From NCBI RefSeq assembly GCF_028771845.1, contig NZ_CP118270.1, positions 2,914,001 to 2,978,000 on the forward strand: a stretch of 64,000 bases of DNA, read 5' to 3'. The notes below the pieces were generated by a model that saw only the letters and a program-made list of their open reading frames with translations, was not told where the DNA came from and ran no database searches. Positions 8,760 through 17,547 of this stretch are shown piece by piece. Position numbers and translations under genes: made by a program. Position 1 is the first letter of the stretch. The number at the start of each line of letters is the position of its first letter. The DNA comes from Paenibacillus marchantiae. Its GTDB lineage: Bacteria; Bacillota; Bacilli; Paenibacillales; Paenibacillaceae.

Positions 8760-9272
8760 GTGAGGTTATCGGACTATGAATATTTAGTTTTGGCTCTGGA
8801 AGAGGCAGATCAGGCGCTAATAGAAGGAACCTATCCGATTGGAGCGATAATTGTGGATGCGGATGGGGATGTCGTGAGTAAAGGAAGAAACCGAGTCTTC
8901 TCTGAATGTGATCCCACCGCACACGCTGAAGTCGATGCTATCCGTCAGGCAGGGCAACATTTGCTGGATGTAAGTAAGAAGCGATACACGAAGAATGACC
9001 TGACCCTCTACTCCACCTGTGAACCTTGTCCCATGTGTTCAGGCACTATATTAATGTCGGGAATTAAGAAGATTGTATGGGCAGCGGATGATGAAGGGTA
9101 TGGCGGGCTTAGACGTTTTAAGGAGGGCCCTCATTTTATCCATCTGTTCGACACACTTTCTTGTGTTGCAGCACCATATCTTGATTTGGAAAATAGACAG
9201 CGAGCATTGCTTGCCCAATGGAATATTGGTAGAGGTTTGCTTAATACAGAGTGGGAGACTCCCAAACAATGA
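8760..9272 (+). CDS. Nucleoside/cytosine deaminase family protein
   Basis: A 170-aa zinc-dependent deaminase: HAE at residues 55-57 (ligand His and proton-shuttle Glu) and PCPMC, with Cys90 and Cys93, as the other ligands. It resembles TadA/guanine deaminase-like nucleoside deaminases in layout (PIGAIIVD, GRNRVF), but is not TadA itself on motif evidence. The start is GTG 8760 after AGGGGGA. The next membrane protein overlaps its stop, so the two form an operon. Confidence 0.9.
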   Translation: MRLSDYEYLVLALEEADQALIEGTYPIGAIIVDADGDVVSKGRNRVFSECDPTAHAEVDAIRQAGQHLLDVSKKRYTKNDLTLYSTCEPCPMCSGTILMSGIKKIVWAADDEGYGGLRRFKEGPHFIHLFDTLSCVAAPYLDLENRQRALLAQWNIGRGLLNTEWETPKQ

Positions 9273-9646
9273 AATCCATTCCGATCTCCATTTTACTAGC
9301 CAGTGTCATTTTGGGAATATCGTTCATAGTTGGCTGCCTGTTGCTATCAAATCAGGGGAGAGCTAGTGAATCGACTCAGGCAGTGGAACAGGATGTGCCG
9401 AACAATAATAAAACATTAATGACGATCCAAGAAACGGCGGAGTATCTGAGTATGACTAAAGAACAGGTGATGGACATTATTAAGGCCGAACAAGGAAGTT
9501 TCTCGGCATCGGGTTTCTTTGAAGGAAAAATGTTTCCTTTCATCAAGGTTCAAGATCAATTTTTGGTTAGTAGAATCGAGTTGGAATTGTGGGCTCAGGA
9601 CGCATCTTCAAGTCATAGAAGGTATATTAATGGGCAGATGTATTAA
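9269..9646 (+). CDS. Membrane-anchored protein with excisionase-like HTH
   Basis: A 125-aa protein with an N-terminal transmembrane helix (about 5-24, ISILLASVILGISFIVGCLL), a short linker, then MTIQETAEYLSMTKEQVMDII, which is the wHTH form found in excisionase/MerR-type domains. A tail of about 50 residues follows. A DNA-binding-like domain tethered outside or inside the membrane is unusual; the domain may serve another role. ATG 9269 overlaps the deaminase stop, and GGGAG lies upstream. Confidence 0.7.
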   Translation: MKSIPISILLASVILGISFIVGCLLLSNQGRASESTQAVEQDVPNNNKTLMTIQETAEYLSMTKEQVMDIIKAEQGSFSASGFFEGKMFPFIKVQDQFLVSRIELELWAQDASSSHRRYINGQMY

Positions 9647-9679
9647 GTAATCTGGAGATTAAGAAAGGGAGAAATTCAA

Positions 9680-10318
9680 ATGACCAAGCTGGTTTTGTTA
9701 AGTGACTTATATTTCGAATCTAACCACGAACTAAATCAGAGGATATTGAGTTTGTTCAACTCTGACCAGCCTTCCATCGGTTATGTGCCTTCGTGTTCCG
9801 ACCCGGGACGGAACTATTTCGAGCATACGAGACGTTACTATAATCAACTGGGAATCAAATCAATTGATTATTATGATCTAGACCTAGAATATGAGGAAAA
9901 CAGATTCAATACGATTTTTGAAACCGACGCGATTCATTTATCTGGAGGGAATACATTTTATTTTCTAAGTTTATTGCAGAAGAGAAATGCAATGGGATTG
10001 TTGCGTTCCTATGTGCTTAAAGGTGGCATTCTGATTGGAGTTAGCGCGGGTAGTATTCTAACTACACCAACGATTGAAATGGCCGGATATGGTAAAGATG
10101 CAGACGAGAACCATGTTGGATTAATGGACAAGCAGGCTCTGGCGCTCGTTGATTTTGAATTTTCACCACATTGGGATGGAACGGAAGAAGCTCTGGAATC
10201 ATTACGAGATTACGCGCGTGCCAACTCTACAACAATCTATGCTTGCAAAGAAGGTAGCGGGATTATTATCAATGGTGAAGTGGTAGAGTCATATGGCGAT
10301 GCATATCGTATAAACTGA
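9680..10318 (+). CDS. Peptidase E (S51 family) like protein
   Basis: A 212-aa protein with the glutamine-amidotransferase-like fold of family S51. HLSGGNTFYFL (about 86-96) is followed by the nucleophile elbow GVSAGS with Ser122, and FSPHW (about 156-160) supplies a His. Family members cleave Asp-X dipeptides or hydrolyse cyanophycin-like peptides; this one is probably a cytoplasmic dipeptidase. AAAGGGAGA precedes the ATG. Confidence 0.88.
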   Translation: MTKLVLLSDLYFESNHELNQRILSLFNSDQPSIGYVPSCSDPGRNYFEHTRRYYNQLGIKSIDYYDLDLEYEENRFNTIFETDAIHLSGGNTFYFLSLLQKRNAMGLLRSYVLKGGILIGVSAGSILTTPTIEMAGYGKDADENHVGLMDKQALALVDFEFSPHWDGTEEALESLRDYARANSTTIYACKEGSGIIINGEVVESYGDAYRIN

Positions 10319-10336
10319 AAATAAGGTGGGTCTACA

Positions 10337-11230
10337 ATGAGTGAAATCACTGTATATCATTATGATGCTTTTTCGACGGTTCCTGGTAAAGGAAATCCGG
10401 CTGGAGTCGTCTTTCATGCCGATTCGCTCAGTGAAGAAGCGATGCAGCAGATTGCGCATAAAGTCGGCTTTAATGAAACGGTCTTCGTGATGAGTTCAGT
10501 AGTTGCAGACGTTAGATTACGATATTTCACACCGGGTCATGAGATTAATCTGTGTGGCCATGCAACAATGGCATCCATGTATGGGTTAAAGACTAGAGGG
10601 CTACTGGAGGATAAACAGTCGATCACTATTGAGACTAATGTAGGCATATTGCCGATTCAGTTCCAGCAGGATGGCGATACGATCAACATTGAGATGAAGC
10701 AGGATCAACCCCGTTTCATGCCATTCCAAGGTGACATAGAGAAGCTGGCAAAATCCATTAATCTAACCACGGATGATATTGATCTATCCACACCTATAGT
10801 TTATGGAAGTACAGGCACCTGGACTTTGTTGATACCGATTCGTAAACTGACTTCTTTCCAACAAATGAAACCGGATTCTTCTCTATTCCCTGAGATATTA
10901 GTTGAAAATTCGAAAGCTTCTTTGCATCCCTTTACTCAGGAAACCCGCGATTCAGATGCGCTAATGCATGCCAGACATTTTTCCTCGCCCTTTTCGGGAA
11001 CTACGGAGGATCCGGTTACGGGAACAGCATCCGGTGTGATGGGTGCCTATTATTTGGAGTATATGAATTCTGGAATGGATCAGACTCATTTTGTTGTGGA
11101 GCAAGGGCATGAGATTGGCAGAGATGGGAAAGTTCATGTCAGTGTGGTCAGAAATGGACAGGACATGGATGTCAGAATACGAGGCACGGCTGTTTTTGTG
11201 GAAGAAATGAAAGTGGAGTTGAATACGTAA
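10337..11230 (+). CDS. PhzF family isomerase/epimerase
   Basis: A 297-aa protein with PhzF-family hallmarks: GKGNPAGVVF near 18-27, FNETVF with the conserved catalytic Glu (about 47), NLCGHATMAS, and the C-terminal repeat DPVTGTASGVMGAY. The family comprises diaminopimelate epimerase-like enzymes without cysteine catalysis. No phenazine genes are nearby, so the substrate is unknown. The ribosome binding site is AAGGTGGG. Confidence 0.93.
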   Translation: MSEITVYHYDAFSTVPGKGNPAGVVFHADSLSEEAMQQIAHKVGFNETVFVMSSVVADVRLRYFTPGHEINLCGHATMASMYGLKTRGLLEDKQSITIETNVGILPIQFQQDGDTINIEMKQDQPRFMPFQGDIEKLAKSINLTTDDIDLSTPIVYGSTGTWTLLIPIRKLTSFQQMKPDSSLFPEILVENSKASLHPFTQETRDSDALMHARHFSSPFSGTTEDPVTGTASGVMGAYYLEYMNSGMDQTHFVVEQGHEIGRDGKVHVSVVRNGQDMDVRIRGTAVFVEEMKVELNT

Positions 11231-11256
11231 CAACGTAAATGAAGGAGAGGGTTTAG

Positions 11257-12048
11257 GTGGATGAACAGGCGGTATTACATACAGTTTCTCATTTGTTACA
11301 AGAAGAATGTTCGGACTCTTTGGTAGGAATTTATTTGCACGGGTCCATGGCTATGGGGTGCTTCCTTCCTAATCAAAGCGATATCGATATTATGGTGGTA
11401 TGCCGGGAGCAGCTGTCTGCTGATACCTATCGAAGGATTGCGAAGAGATTGATGCAGACCGAAGATGAAATGCATATTGTCACAGGATTTGAACTTAGTA
11501 TTGTTTTGGAGTCTACGGTTGCTAAACTGACGTTTCCGACTCCATTTGAGTTTCATTACTCGGGGTATCACCGGGAAAAGTATAGAACTGATGATCAATA
11601 TCTTTGCGGTGGATACGAAGATCCGGATCTGGTAGCACACCTGGCCGTTATTGTTGACCGTGGAATTGTGCTTGTCGGCAAACCGATTAAGGAGTTATTC
11701 CAGCCCGTAAAACGTGAATATATGTTGGCCTCTATTACATCTGACGTTGGTTCAGCTATGGAAGAAATAACGGAGAATCCTGTCTACTATGTTTTGAACC
11801 TATCACGTGTTCTATTGTATGTGAAAGAGTCGGTTATATACTCCAAGCGAGAAGCAGGCGAGTGGGCACTCATTCATATTTTACCGAAGTACAAAGAAGT
11901 CATCTCACAATGTCTAGCAAAATATAACGGAGAGCTGGAGAGCGTGAATCTAAGTGATGATTTACTTCTGGATTATGCGAAGTACATGTTGGATGAAATA
12001 AAAGGTTTGGCGGAGTCTGGTTTGGAGCATGGACGTGGAAAGCGATGA
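11257..12048 (+). CDS. Aminoglycoside adenylyltransferase-like nucleotidyltransferase
   Basis: A 263-aa protein with the nucleotidyltransferase signature YLHGSMAMG (Gly29-Ser30) and D-x-D at 42/44 (QSDIDIM), plus a DUF4111-like C-terminal helical domain of the kind in ANT(3'')/ANT(9). It may AMPylate an aminoglycoside-type substrate, but this low-level similarity does not show resistance. GTG 11257 is preceded by AAGGAGAGG. It sits amid other small-molecule modifying enzymes. Confidence 0.85.
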   Translation: MDEQAVLHTVSHLLQEECSDSLVGIYLHGSMAMGCFLPNQSDIDIMVVCREQLSADTYRRIAKRLMQTEDEMHIVTGFELSIVLESTVAKLTFPTPFEFHYSGYHREKYRTDDQYLCGGYEDPDLVAHLAVIVDRGIVLVGKPIKELFQPVKREYMLASITSDVGSAMEEITENPVYYVLNLSRVLLYVKESVIYSKREAGEWALIHILPKYKEVISQCLAKYNGELESVNLSDDLLLDYAKYMLDEIKGLAESGLEHGRGKR

Positions 12049-12134
12049 AGGACAAGTTTGAGCAGAGCAAAGCAAAGCTTAAAAGGTAGGTGCGATACCG
12101 CACAATAAAGGATCTATTAATAAAAGGAGACATC

Positions 12135-12569
12135 ATGATGATTATAACGACAGAGGATCTGGAACTGATTGAAGCAGCAAAGAACGTAATTTTGCGTTTG
12201 TATCAGGAGGGCAAGCATCACGTTGGGGCAGCAGTACGAACTCGATCTGGAAAAATATTTACGGCGGTACATCTGGAAGCCTATATCGGTCGTGTCTCAG
12301 TATGCGCGGAAGCGATTGCTATAGGTAAAGCCATTTCGGAAGGGGAACATGAATTCGAAACGATCGTGGCCGTAAGACATCCCGAAGTTGATCCTAATGA
12401 TGCACCGAACGGAGCGGAAATCCAGTTAGATGTGGTATCTCCTTGCGGTATTTGCAGAGAACTGATTAGTGATTATGGGAAGGACACACAGGTCATCTTG
12501 CAGGGAGAAGAGGGTTATTCTAAAACAACGATTGGGCAGCTATTACCACAAAAATATACAAGAACATAA
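12135..12569 (+). CDS. Cytidine deaminase-like protein
   Basis: A 144-aa protein with CAE at residues 57-59 and PCGIC (Cys104, Cys107), the zinc site of cytidine/blasticidin-S-type deaminases. HVGAAVRTRSGKIF at 29-42 matches the N-terminal core. It deaminates cytidine or a cytidine-like compound. AAAAGGAGA precedes ATGATG; an upstream in-frame start at 12090 has no ribosome binding site. Confidence 0.9.
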   Translation: MMIITTEDLELIEAAKNVILRLYQEGKHHVGAAVRTRSGKIFTAVHLEAYIGRVSVCAEAIAIGKAISEGEHEFETIVAVRHPEVDPNDAPNGAEIQLDVVSPCGICRELISDYGKDTQVILQGEEGYSKTTIGQLLPQKYTRT

Positions 12570-12587
12570 TAAGGAAGGTAGACTGTG

Positions 12588-13043
12588 ATGTTTGAGATAG
12601 TTGATATTCGGCAAAAGCCGGACATGCTGCAGACAGCTGTACAATACTTTTGGAAGCAGTGGGGCTCGGAATCAAGTTATCATTTTTACCGGGATTGCAT
12701 TGAGCGTTCCTTGGAAACCGAGAGTGATGTACCCCGATTTTATGTACTGTTGGATGGGGACAGGATTGTTGGAGGATATGCTCTGTTAAGGAGTGATTTG
12801 AATAGCCGCCAGGATCTGTTCCCGTGGTTTGCGTGCCTTCATGTTGATCCAGAATACCGAGGCAAGAACCTTGGTGGGCAACTACAGAATCATGCGATTA
12901 ATGAGGTGAAGACGAAGGGCTACGATAAGCTGTATTTATGTACGGATTTGACGGACTATTATGAAAAAAATAACTGGGCGTATATCGGTAAAGGATATTT
13001 GCTCGATGATGAAGAGACTCGGATCTATGAAATATGCATATAA
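12588..13043 (+). CDS. GNAT family N-acetyltransferase
   Basis: A 151-aa GNAT with a motif A strand ACLHVDPEYRGKNLGGQL (about 84-101) and the Q/R-x-x-G-x-G variant RGKNLG, and motif B CTDLTDYYEKNNW. AAGGAAGG lies upstream; GTG 12585 is a possible alternative start. Substrate unknown. Confidence 0.88.
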   Translation: MFEIVDIRQKPDMLQTAVQYFWKQWGSESSYHFYRDCIERSLETESDVPRFYVLLDGDRIVGGYALLRSDLNSRQDLFPWFACLHVDPEYRGKNLGGQLQNHAINEVKTKGYDKLYLCTDLTDYYEKNNWAYIGKGYLLDDEETRIYEICI

Positions 13044-13099
13044 AGGAAAGCTTTAATAACAAAAGAAAAAGGGAAATACAGATCAAGTAACCGAACGGA

Positions 13100-13909
13100 G
13101 TGATAGTCATCGAACAAACCATTCGTTTAGCCCAAGCGATTGCCGAGAGAGTCATTCGAAGAGCCGGAAAAGTTGCCAAAGATCATTTTGATCAGATCAC
13201 CTGTGCAGAGGAGAAGGGCATCTTTGGCGACATAGTTACTGAAGTAGATCATGAAACAGAGCGGATGATATGTGATGAACTTAGCATAAGTTTTCCCGAT
13301 CATGAGATCCATAGTGAAGAGCGGGGCCATAACGGACAGAAGAGTGACTGGCTGTGGATGATTGATCCGTTAGACGGAACAAACAACTTTGCCATTGGCC
13401 TACCGATATTTTCCGTTTCCATTACATTATTGTATCGTTTAGAACCCGTCCTCGGAGTTATTTACGAACCTCTGGTGGATCGTTTGTTTGTGGCATCACG
13501 TGGGAATGGGGCGAGTTGTAATCAGAACCCCATGAAAGTCCAAAAGAAAGAGCATATTCATAAAGGGACCATTGGATGGATTCAGGGACATCAGGTGCAA
13601 AATGAGGAGAAGGCTGTACAGCTACGTCAACATCTGGATGTTTGCTTCAAACGAATGATGCGATTATGGGCTCCAACCTTACAGTGGTGCATGTTAGCTA
13701 AGGGGGATATTGACGGCATTGTGCTCTACAATTCGGAAGGAGACGATTTGTATTCAGGCATATTAATGGCGAAAGAAGCAGGTGCCATTGTTATGGATTT
13801 TGAAGGGATTCCCTTTGAAGGCATGAATTCAGAGCCATATCTGATTGCCTGCCATCCGGATCAACGTGAGTATTTCCTGAGTGTCGTTCGGGAGGGAATG
13901 AACTCATGA
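13100..13909 (+). CDS. Inositol monophosphatase family protein
   Basis: A 269-aa Mg2+-dependent phosphatase with GDIVTEVD (43-50), Glu73 and WMIDPLDGTNNF (Asp89, Asp92 and the DGT motif). The C-terminal SEGDDLYSGILMAKEAGA takes the place of the usual WD-x-A-x-x-x-x-I motif. It probably dephosphorylates inositol-1-phosphate or PAP/sugar phosphates. The GTG at 13100 overlaps ACGGAG, so the start is not well fixed. Its stop overlaps the next gene by 4 nt. Confidence 0.88.
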   Translation: MIVIEQTIRLAQAIAERVIRRAGKVAKDHFDQITCAEEKGIFGDIVTEVDHETERMICDELSISFPDHEIHSEERGHNGQKSDWLWMIDPLDGTNNFAIGLPIFSVSITLLYRLEPVLGVIYEPLVDRLFVASRGNGASCNQNPMKVQKKEHIHKGTIGWIQGHQVQNEEKAVQLRQHLDVCFKRMMRLWAPTLQWCMLAKGDIDGIVLYNSEGDDLYSGILMAKEAGAIVMDFEGIPFEGMNSEPYLIACHPDQREYFLSVVREGMNS

Positions 13910-14676
13910 TTAGCGAGCTTAATAAGCATGAATTCTGTAAGTTGAGGCACTTCACGGACTTATACAGAAATATTGAGGTGAAGGCCGTGGTATCTGGGTT
14001 GAATCCTGGCCGAATCTACGTTGATGATGCAGCAAATATCACAGCAGCATTAATTTGGGTGAAGGGACAAAACGGTTTTCAGTTGGTCGGAGACGCTCGA
14101 AGTGAACCCTTCCTGAATGAATTGGAAGATTTCATGAAAGAACACATAGAACCTGAGTTATTAAGATTAAATATCCACACAGTCGAGGTAGGTGTGGCGG
14201 ATGAAAGCTGGGAAGATGTGCTTCATCATATGGCCGTGAATAAAGAGCTCTATAGCGATATTCAGCATGTATTCACATTGGATTCAGACCAAGGAATGAC
14301 TGAACATCTACGTCATCCGGGTAGTCATGAAGGGTATGCTTCTCAGAATGAGGTGGTCAGGCTTCTTGAATTAGACGAGGCATTACTGAAAGCTGGGAAG
14401 TTCAACAATCTATCTTTTCTGAAGGACAAAGTCTCACGCTTTTGGGATAACATGGATGAGTTCTTGGAACATGGCTTCGGATACATTGCAATACACGGAG
14501 AGGATATCGCGAGTGTTTGCTTTTCGGCGTTTATATCAGATCAGTGGCAAGCAATTGATATTGAAACTATCGAAGCCTACAAGAGAAGGAATTACGGTGC
14601 ACGGGTAGCGCGAGCATTTGTAGAAGAATGCAGGATTAAAGGTATTCATCCTTACTGGAGCAGATTCAATTTCTAA
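13906..14676 (+). CDS. GNAT acetyltransferase, C-terminally truncated
   Basis: A 256-aa protein of the GNAT_acetyltran (PF12746-like) family: SFLKDKVSRFWDNMDEFLEHGFGYIAI, then SVCFSAFISDQWQAIDIETIEAYKRRNYG with R-x-x-G motif A, then VARAFVEECRIKGIHPYW. Homologues continue after PYW with about 30 further residues that close the fold (a conserved D-C and a G-S-x-x-L-A-E helix). Here the sequence runs into SRFNF and stops. The loss coincides with a missing start of the downstream HD gene, so a deletion fused the two genes. Probably non-functional. Confidence 0.8.
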   Translation: MISELNKHEFCKLRHFTDLYRNIEVKAVVSGLNPGRIYVDDAANITAALIWVKGQNGFQLVGDARSEPFLNELEDFMKEHIEPELLRLNIHTVEVGVADESWEDVLHHMAVNKELYSDIQHVFTLDSDQGMTEHLRHPGSHEGYASQNEVVRLLELDEALLKAGKFNNLSFLKDKVSRFWDNMDEFLEHGFGYIAIHGEDIASVCFSAFISDQWQAIDIETIEAYKRRNYGARVARAFVEECRIKGIHPYWSRFNF

Positions 14677-15236
14677 TTGAGGTTGATAAACTGAAAACGA
14701 TTGAACGAAAAACGAGAATCATCCATGGCGACAGACTTGAAAATGATGCGGAGCATTCCTGGCATCTGGCGATGATGGCCTTGATTTTGCAGAGTCACTC
14801 CAACAAGGAGGTGGATATTCTCAAAGTCATTAAGATGCTTCTTGTTCATGACCTCGTTGAGATCGATGCCGGAGATACATTTGCCTACGATACGGTAGGG
14901 CATGCGGATAAATATGACCGAGAGATCAAGGCTGCGCATCGACTATTTGGGATTTTACCTGAGGAACAAGCCGAAGAACTGTTGAACCTATGGCTGGAGT
15001 TTGAGGCAAAGGAGACCAACGAAGCGCAGTTTGCCTCGTCGATGGATCGGTTGCAGCCGTTGATCCACAATCATCAGAATGAGGGAGATACGTGGCAGAA
15101 ATACAATATAACAAGTGAACAGGTGTTAAATAGAAATCGTGAGATTGAGAACGGTTCCAAAACATTGTGGACGTACGCACAGCAGATTATCCAAAATTCC
15201 GTAGACAAGGGAATCTTGACTAAATCCAAGTCTTAG
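14655..15236 (+). CDS. HD domain phosphohydrolase (5'-nucleotidase-like), start lost
   Basis: The frame is open from about 14640 and reads EQIQFLIEVDKLKTIERKTR, the expected start region of small HD-domain proteins. It continues to AEHSWHLAMMAL and LLVHDLVEIDAGDTFAYD, the HD metal site. An ATG would be expected at 14655, where CTG stands; the first ATG is 14772, inside the domain. The mature length from 14655 would be 193 aa. It overlaps the truncated GNAT gene by 22 nt. This fits a deletion joining GNAT residue PYW to HD codon 2, leaving CTG or no start. Function: HD phosphohydrolase acting on a nucleotide or similar. Confidence 0.7.
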   Translation: MEQIQFLIEVDKLKTIERKTRIIHGDRLENDAEHSWHLAMMALILQSHSNKEVDILKVIKMLLVHDLVEIDAGDTFAYDTVGHADKYDREIKAAHRLFGILPEEQAEELLNLWLEFEAKETNEAQFASSMDRLQPLIHNHQNEGDTWQKYNITSEQVLNRNREIENGSKTLWTYAQQIIQNSVDKGILTKSKS

Positions 15237-15282
15237 AGACACGTTGTTGAACTTATCTGATTACAGACGGGGGAAAATCTTT

Positions 15283-15732
15283 ATGGGATATATCATGGAG
15301 TTGAGAAAGCTGGTGGGTTCGCGCCCTCTAATCATGGCTGGTTCATGTGTGTTGGTCTTCAATGAGCAGGGCCATCTGTTATTGCAAAGACGTACAGATA
15401 GTCTGGATTGGGGAACCCTTGGCGGATCATTGGAACCGGGAGAATCTTTGGAGGAAGCTGCTGCCCGTGAATTATATGAGGAAGCTGGACTGAGAGCGGG
15501 TGCCTATAAACTCATTACCGTTTTCTCTGGTCAGGACATGTATTACAAGTATCCGCATGGAGATGAAGTATATAATGTCATGGCTGTCTATGAGGCTACT
15601 GAAATTCAGGGCGAACCAACGGTCATGGATGATGAAGGACTGGAACTACGTTATTTTGATCTGAGTATACCCATCCCAGAGATTAACCCGTTCACGGAAT
15701 ATGTGCTGAAAAAAGCGGGATATATTAACTAA
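15283..15732 (+). CDS. Nudix hydrolase
   Basis: A 149-aa Nudix protein with an intact box at 48-70: G48, E54, R62 E63 L64 Y65 E66 E67 A68 G69. The preceding LLLQRRTDSLDWGTLGGS parallels the first Nudix gene at 762. It is probably an ADP-ribose or nucleotide-sugar hydrolase; substrate unknown. ATG 15283 follows GACGGGGGAAA; the upstream TTG at 15244 has no support. Confidence 0.93.
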   Translation: MGYIMELRKLVGSRPLIMAGSCVLVFNEQGHLLLQRRTDSLDWGTLGGSLEPGESLEEAAARELYEEAGLRAGAYKLITVFSGQDMYYKYPHGDEVYNVMAVYEATEIQGEPTVMDDEGLELRYFDLSIPIPEINPFTEYVLKKAGYIN

Positions 15733-15752
15733 GTAGTGAAAGGGGATCGTAT

Positions 15753-16085
15753 ATGACACAGGATTTTTATTGTGATGAAGTGCTTAGTGGTAATACCAAA
15801 GTAAATATCGTCATGGAAACAGACAAGGTGCTGGCTTATCATCATACCCGACCATACTACAAGCATCATATTGTTGTTATTCCAAAGATCCATATCCAAT
15901 CGTTCATTTCACAGGAAGAAGCTAATAATGATGAACTATTACTGGAGATCATGCGGGTTATCAAAAAGGTTGCTGCGGACATGGTTGTCCAGACGGGTTC
16001 TTCCAAAATCGTAACCAACCTGGGCACTTACCAGGATTCGAAGCATCAACACTGGCATGTGGTAAGCGGTGAACGTATCCAATAA
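15753..16085 (+). CDS. HIT domain protein
   Basis: A 110-aa protein of the histidine-triad superfamily. HQHWHVVSGERI near the C-terminus matches H-x-H-x-H with the central His as nucleophile, and HHIVVIPKIHIQSF is the usual N-terminal HIT core. These proteins hydrolyse nucleotidyl amidates or nucleotide conjugates. AAAGGGGA precedes the ATG. A hairpin terminator follows at 16102. Confidence 0.9.
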   Translation: MTQDFYCDEVLSGNTKVNIVMETDKVLAYHHTRPYYKHHIVVIPKIHIQSFISQEEANNDELLLEIMRVIKKVAADMVVQTGSSKIVTNLGTYQDSKHQHWHVVSGERIQ

Positions 16086-16101
16086 AATAAGTCTTAAGTA
16101 G

Positions 16102-16136
16102 AGTCTTCCTGCCGGATGTTCGGGGGAAGACTTTTT
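16102..16136 (+). terminator. Rho-independent terminator
   Basis: Stem AGTCTTCC (16102-16109) / GGAAGACT (16125-16132) with a T run to about 16135, ending the Nudix-HIT unit. Confidence 0.85.
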
Positions 16137-16309
16137 GAATTTAATGATTAGAATTCACTCTATCAAGAATGAGGAATTTGATTGGAGAAAGTAAATGGAG
16201 GTAAAATATGCTAAAATAGTTTGGTGAATTAATAAATTGAACTATTTATCAATCATGATGATCATATGAATTATGAATTCAGTACGTTGATAAAAAAGGA
16301 GGAATTGTG

Positions 16310-16465
16310 ATGAGCTTTTCATTCATTTCAACATTCGCAGTTTTATTTAACTTGGTGTTATTCGGTTTGGGTGTATATGCCCTCATTTTATTTATCAAAC
16401 TTGCTAAACTCGGGATTCAGGCGTTGGACATTTATCTATATGAGAAACGAGGAGAACGGTTCTAA
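16310..16465 (+). CDS. Small single-span membrane protein
   Basis: A 51-codon gene too short for most ORF callers, with a strong ribosome binding site (AAAAGGAGGAATTG) before ATG 16310. The protein is MSFSFISTFAVLFNLVLFGL at the start, a single hydrophobic helix of about 30 residues, then a charged tail IYLYEKRGERF. It has the look of a small membrane protein rather than a signal peptide. Function unknown. Confidence 0.7.
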   Translation: MSFSFISTFAVLFNLVLFGLGVYALILFIKLAKLGIQALDIYLYEKRGERF

Positions 16466-16574
16466 GCTGTAGAAATCTCACTCAACAATAGAATTATCAT
16501 TTTTCTCTCAGTGTTTTATTGTTGTTCTATTGATATGATTAATTCATCATTCAACTAAAGAGAGGGTAAATGAC

Positions 16575-17351
16575 ATGGATACTTTTTTAGAGCAAATCAA
16601 CGAATTGCAGGAGCTTCAAAAAGATTTGGTCAGTATACATCCTTTATTCGCAGACTATTATCCCGTGGTTGTGGCATTTGAAACTTTATTATATATCTAT
16701 GATTATTCGTCCAAGACACAGCAATATGAATGGGTGAAAACCGTCCCGGATGACCTGAATATTCCCGAAGGATGCCTTGCGGCGTTTCGAGTGCATCACA
16801 TGGATGAGCGGATGTGCGCAGTGGTGACGGATGCGGCGTTCCAAAATTTTGAGCAGAAAGTCTATCTCTTTCATGAATTTGTCCATTGTTACGTAAATGA
16901 GCATTACACCGACATGGGTGACCGACTTGAGATCAAACATAAGATGGAGCAAATCAAACGTGTAACATGGGAACTGGATTATGAGTTTCCTTATGACAAT
17001 GAGATGGTTGTCCAGCGGATCACTTCGTTGCTGTCAGCCTTGAAGAGTAAGGATCTCATACAAGTGAAAGAGGCGAGATTAGCTCTCTTCAGCTCTTTGA
17101 GTGAAGAACAAGGAGAGTACTTCAACTGGTTGGAGTGGAACGAAGGTTACGCGCGCTATCTGGAGAATCGAATTCGGGAGAAATTTGGACTGGAAATGAA
17201 TCATATGGGGGATTCAGCTCCGTTTAATCGTCTTGTTTTCTATGAATGCGGGTCGGAATACATAAGCCTGCTCGTTAACGAACAGCCGGATCTTCATACG
17301 GATTTGGAGCAGTTATTTGAGAGGATACAAACAGAGCGAGTGCAGGCTTGA
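16575..17351 (+). CDS. Putative zinc metallopeptidase (HEXXH)
   Basis: A 258-aa protein with HEFVH at residues 100-104, giving a gluzincin-like zinc site, and NEGYARYLE (Glu190) about 86 residues on, which could supply the third ligand. It has no signal peptide, so is probably cytoplasmic. The spacing differs from standard gluzincins and I recognise no named family. AGAGGGTAAATG precedes the start. The 43 codons after its stop are open in the same frame, but there is no other sign of an extended protein. Confidence 0.7.
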   Translation: MDTFLEQINELQELQKDLVSIHPLFADYYPVVVAFETLLYIYDYSSKTQQYEWVKTVPDDLNIPEGCLAAFRVHHMDERMCAVVTDAAFQNFEQKVYLFHEFVHCYVNEHYTDMGDRLEIKHKMEQIKRVTWELDYEFPYDNEMVVQRITSLLSALKSKDLIQVKEARLALFSSLSEEQGEYFNWLEWNEGYARYLENRIREKFGLEMNHMGDSAPFNRLVFYECGSEYISLLVNEQPDLHTDLEQLFERIQTERVQA

Positions 17352-17547
17352 ATACCGGGTATAGTTCCCAAATTCATTACGGACGTAAAGATAAGTGCTT
17401 TCGTGGCCGATACCGCCCAGCGTTTAAAAGTGCTGCTCCAAGGATGGGACACTGAGTTGCAGCATGCGAGCATAAGTATCTAGAGCTAGATACAGATGAT
17501 TGCTTAGAGAGTGAGTACTATGTGTTTAGTTGAGCCGGGAGGTATAT

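Noticed and set aside
17352..17480. Continuation of the metallopeptidase past its stop
   Set aside because: Forty-three open codons follow in frame, but chance openness is plausible and no family motif appears.
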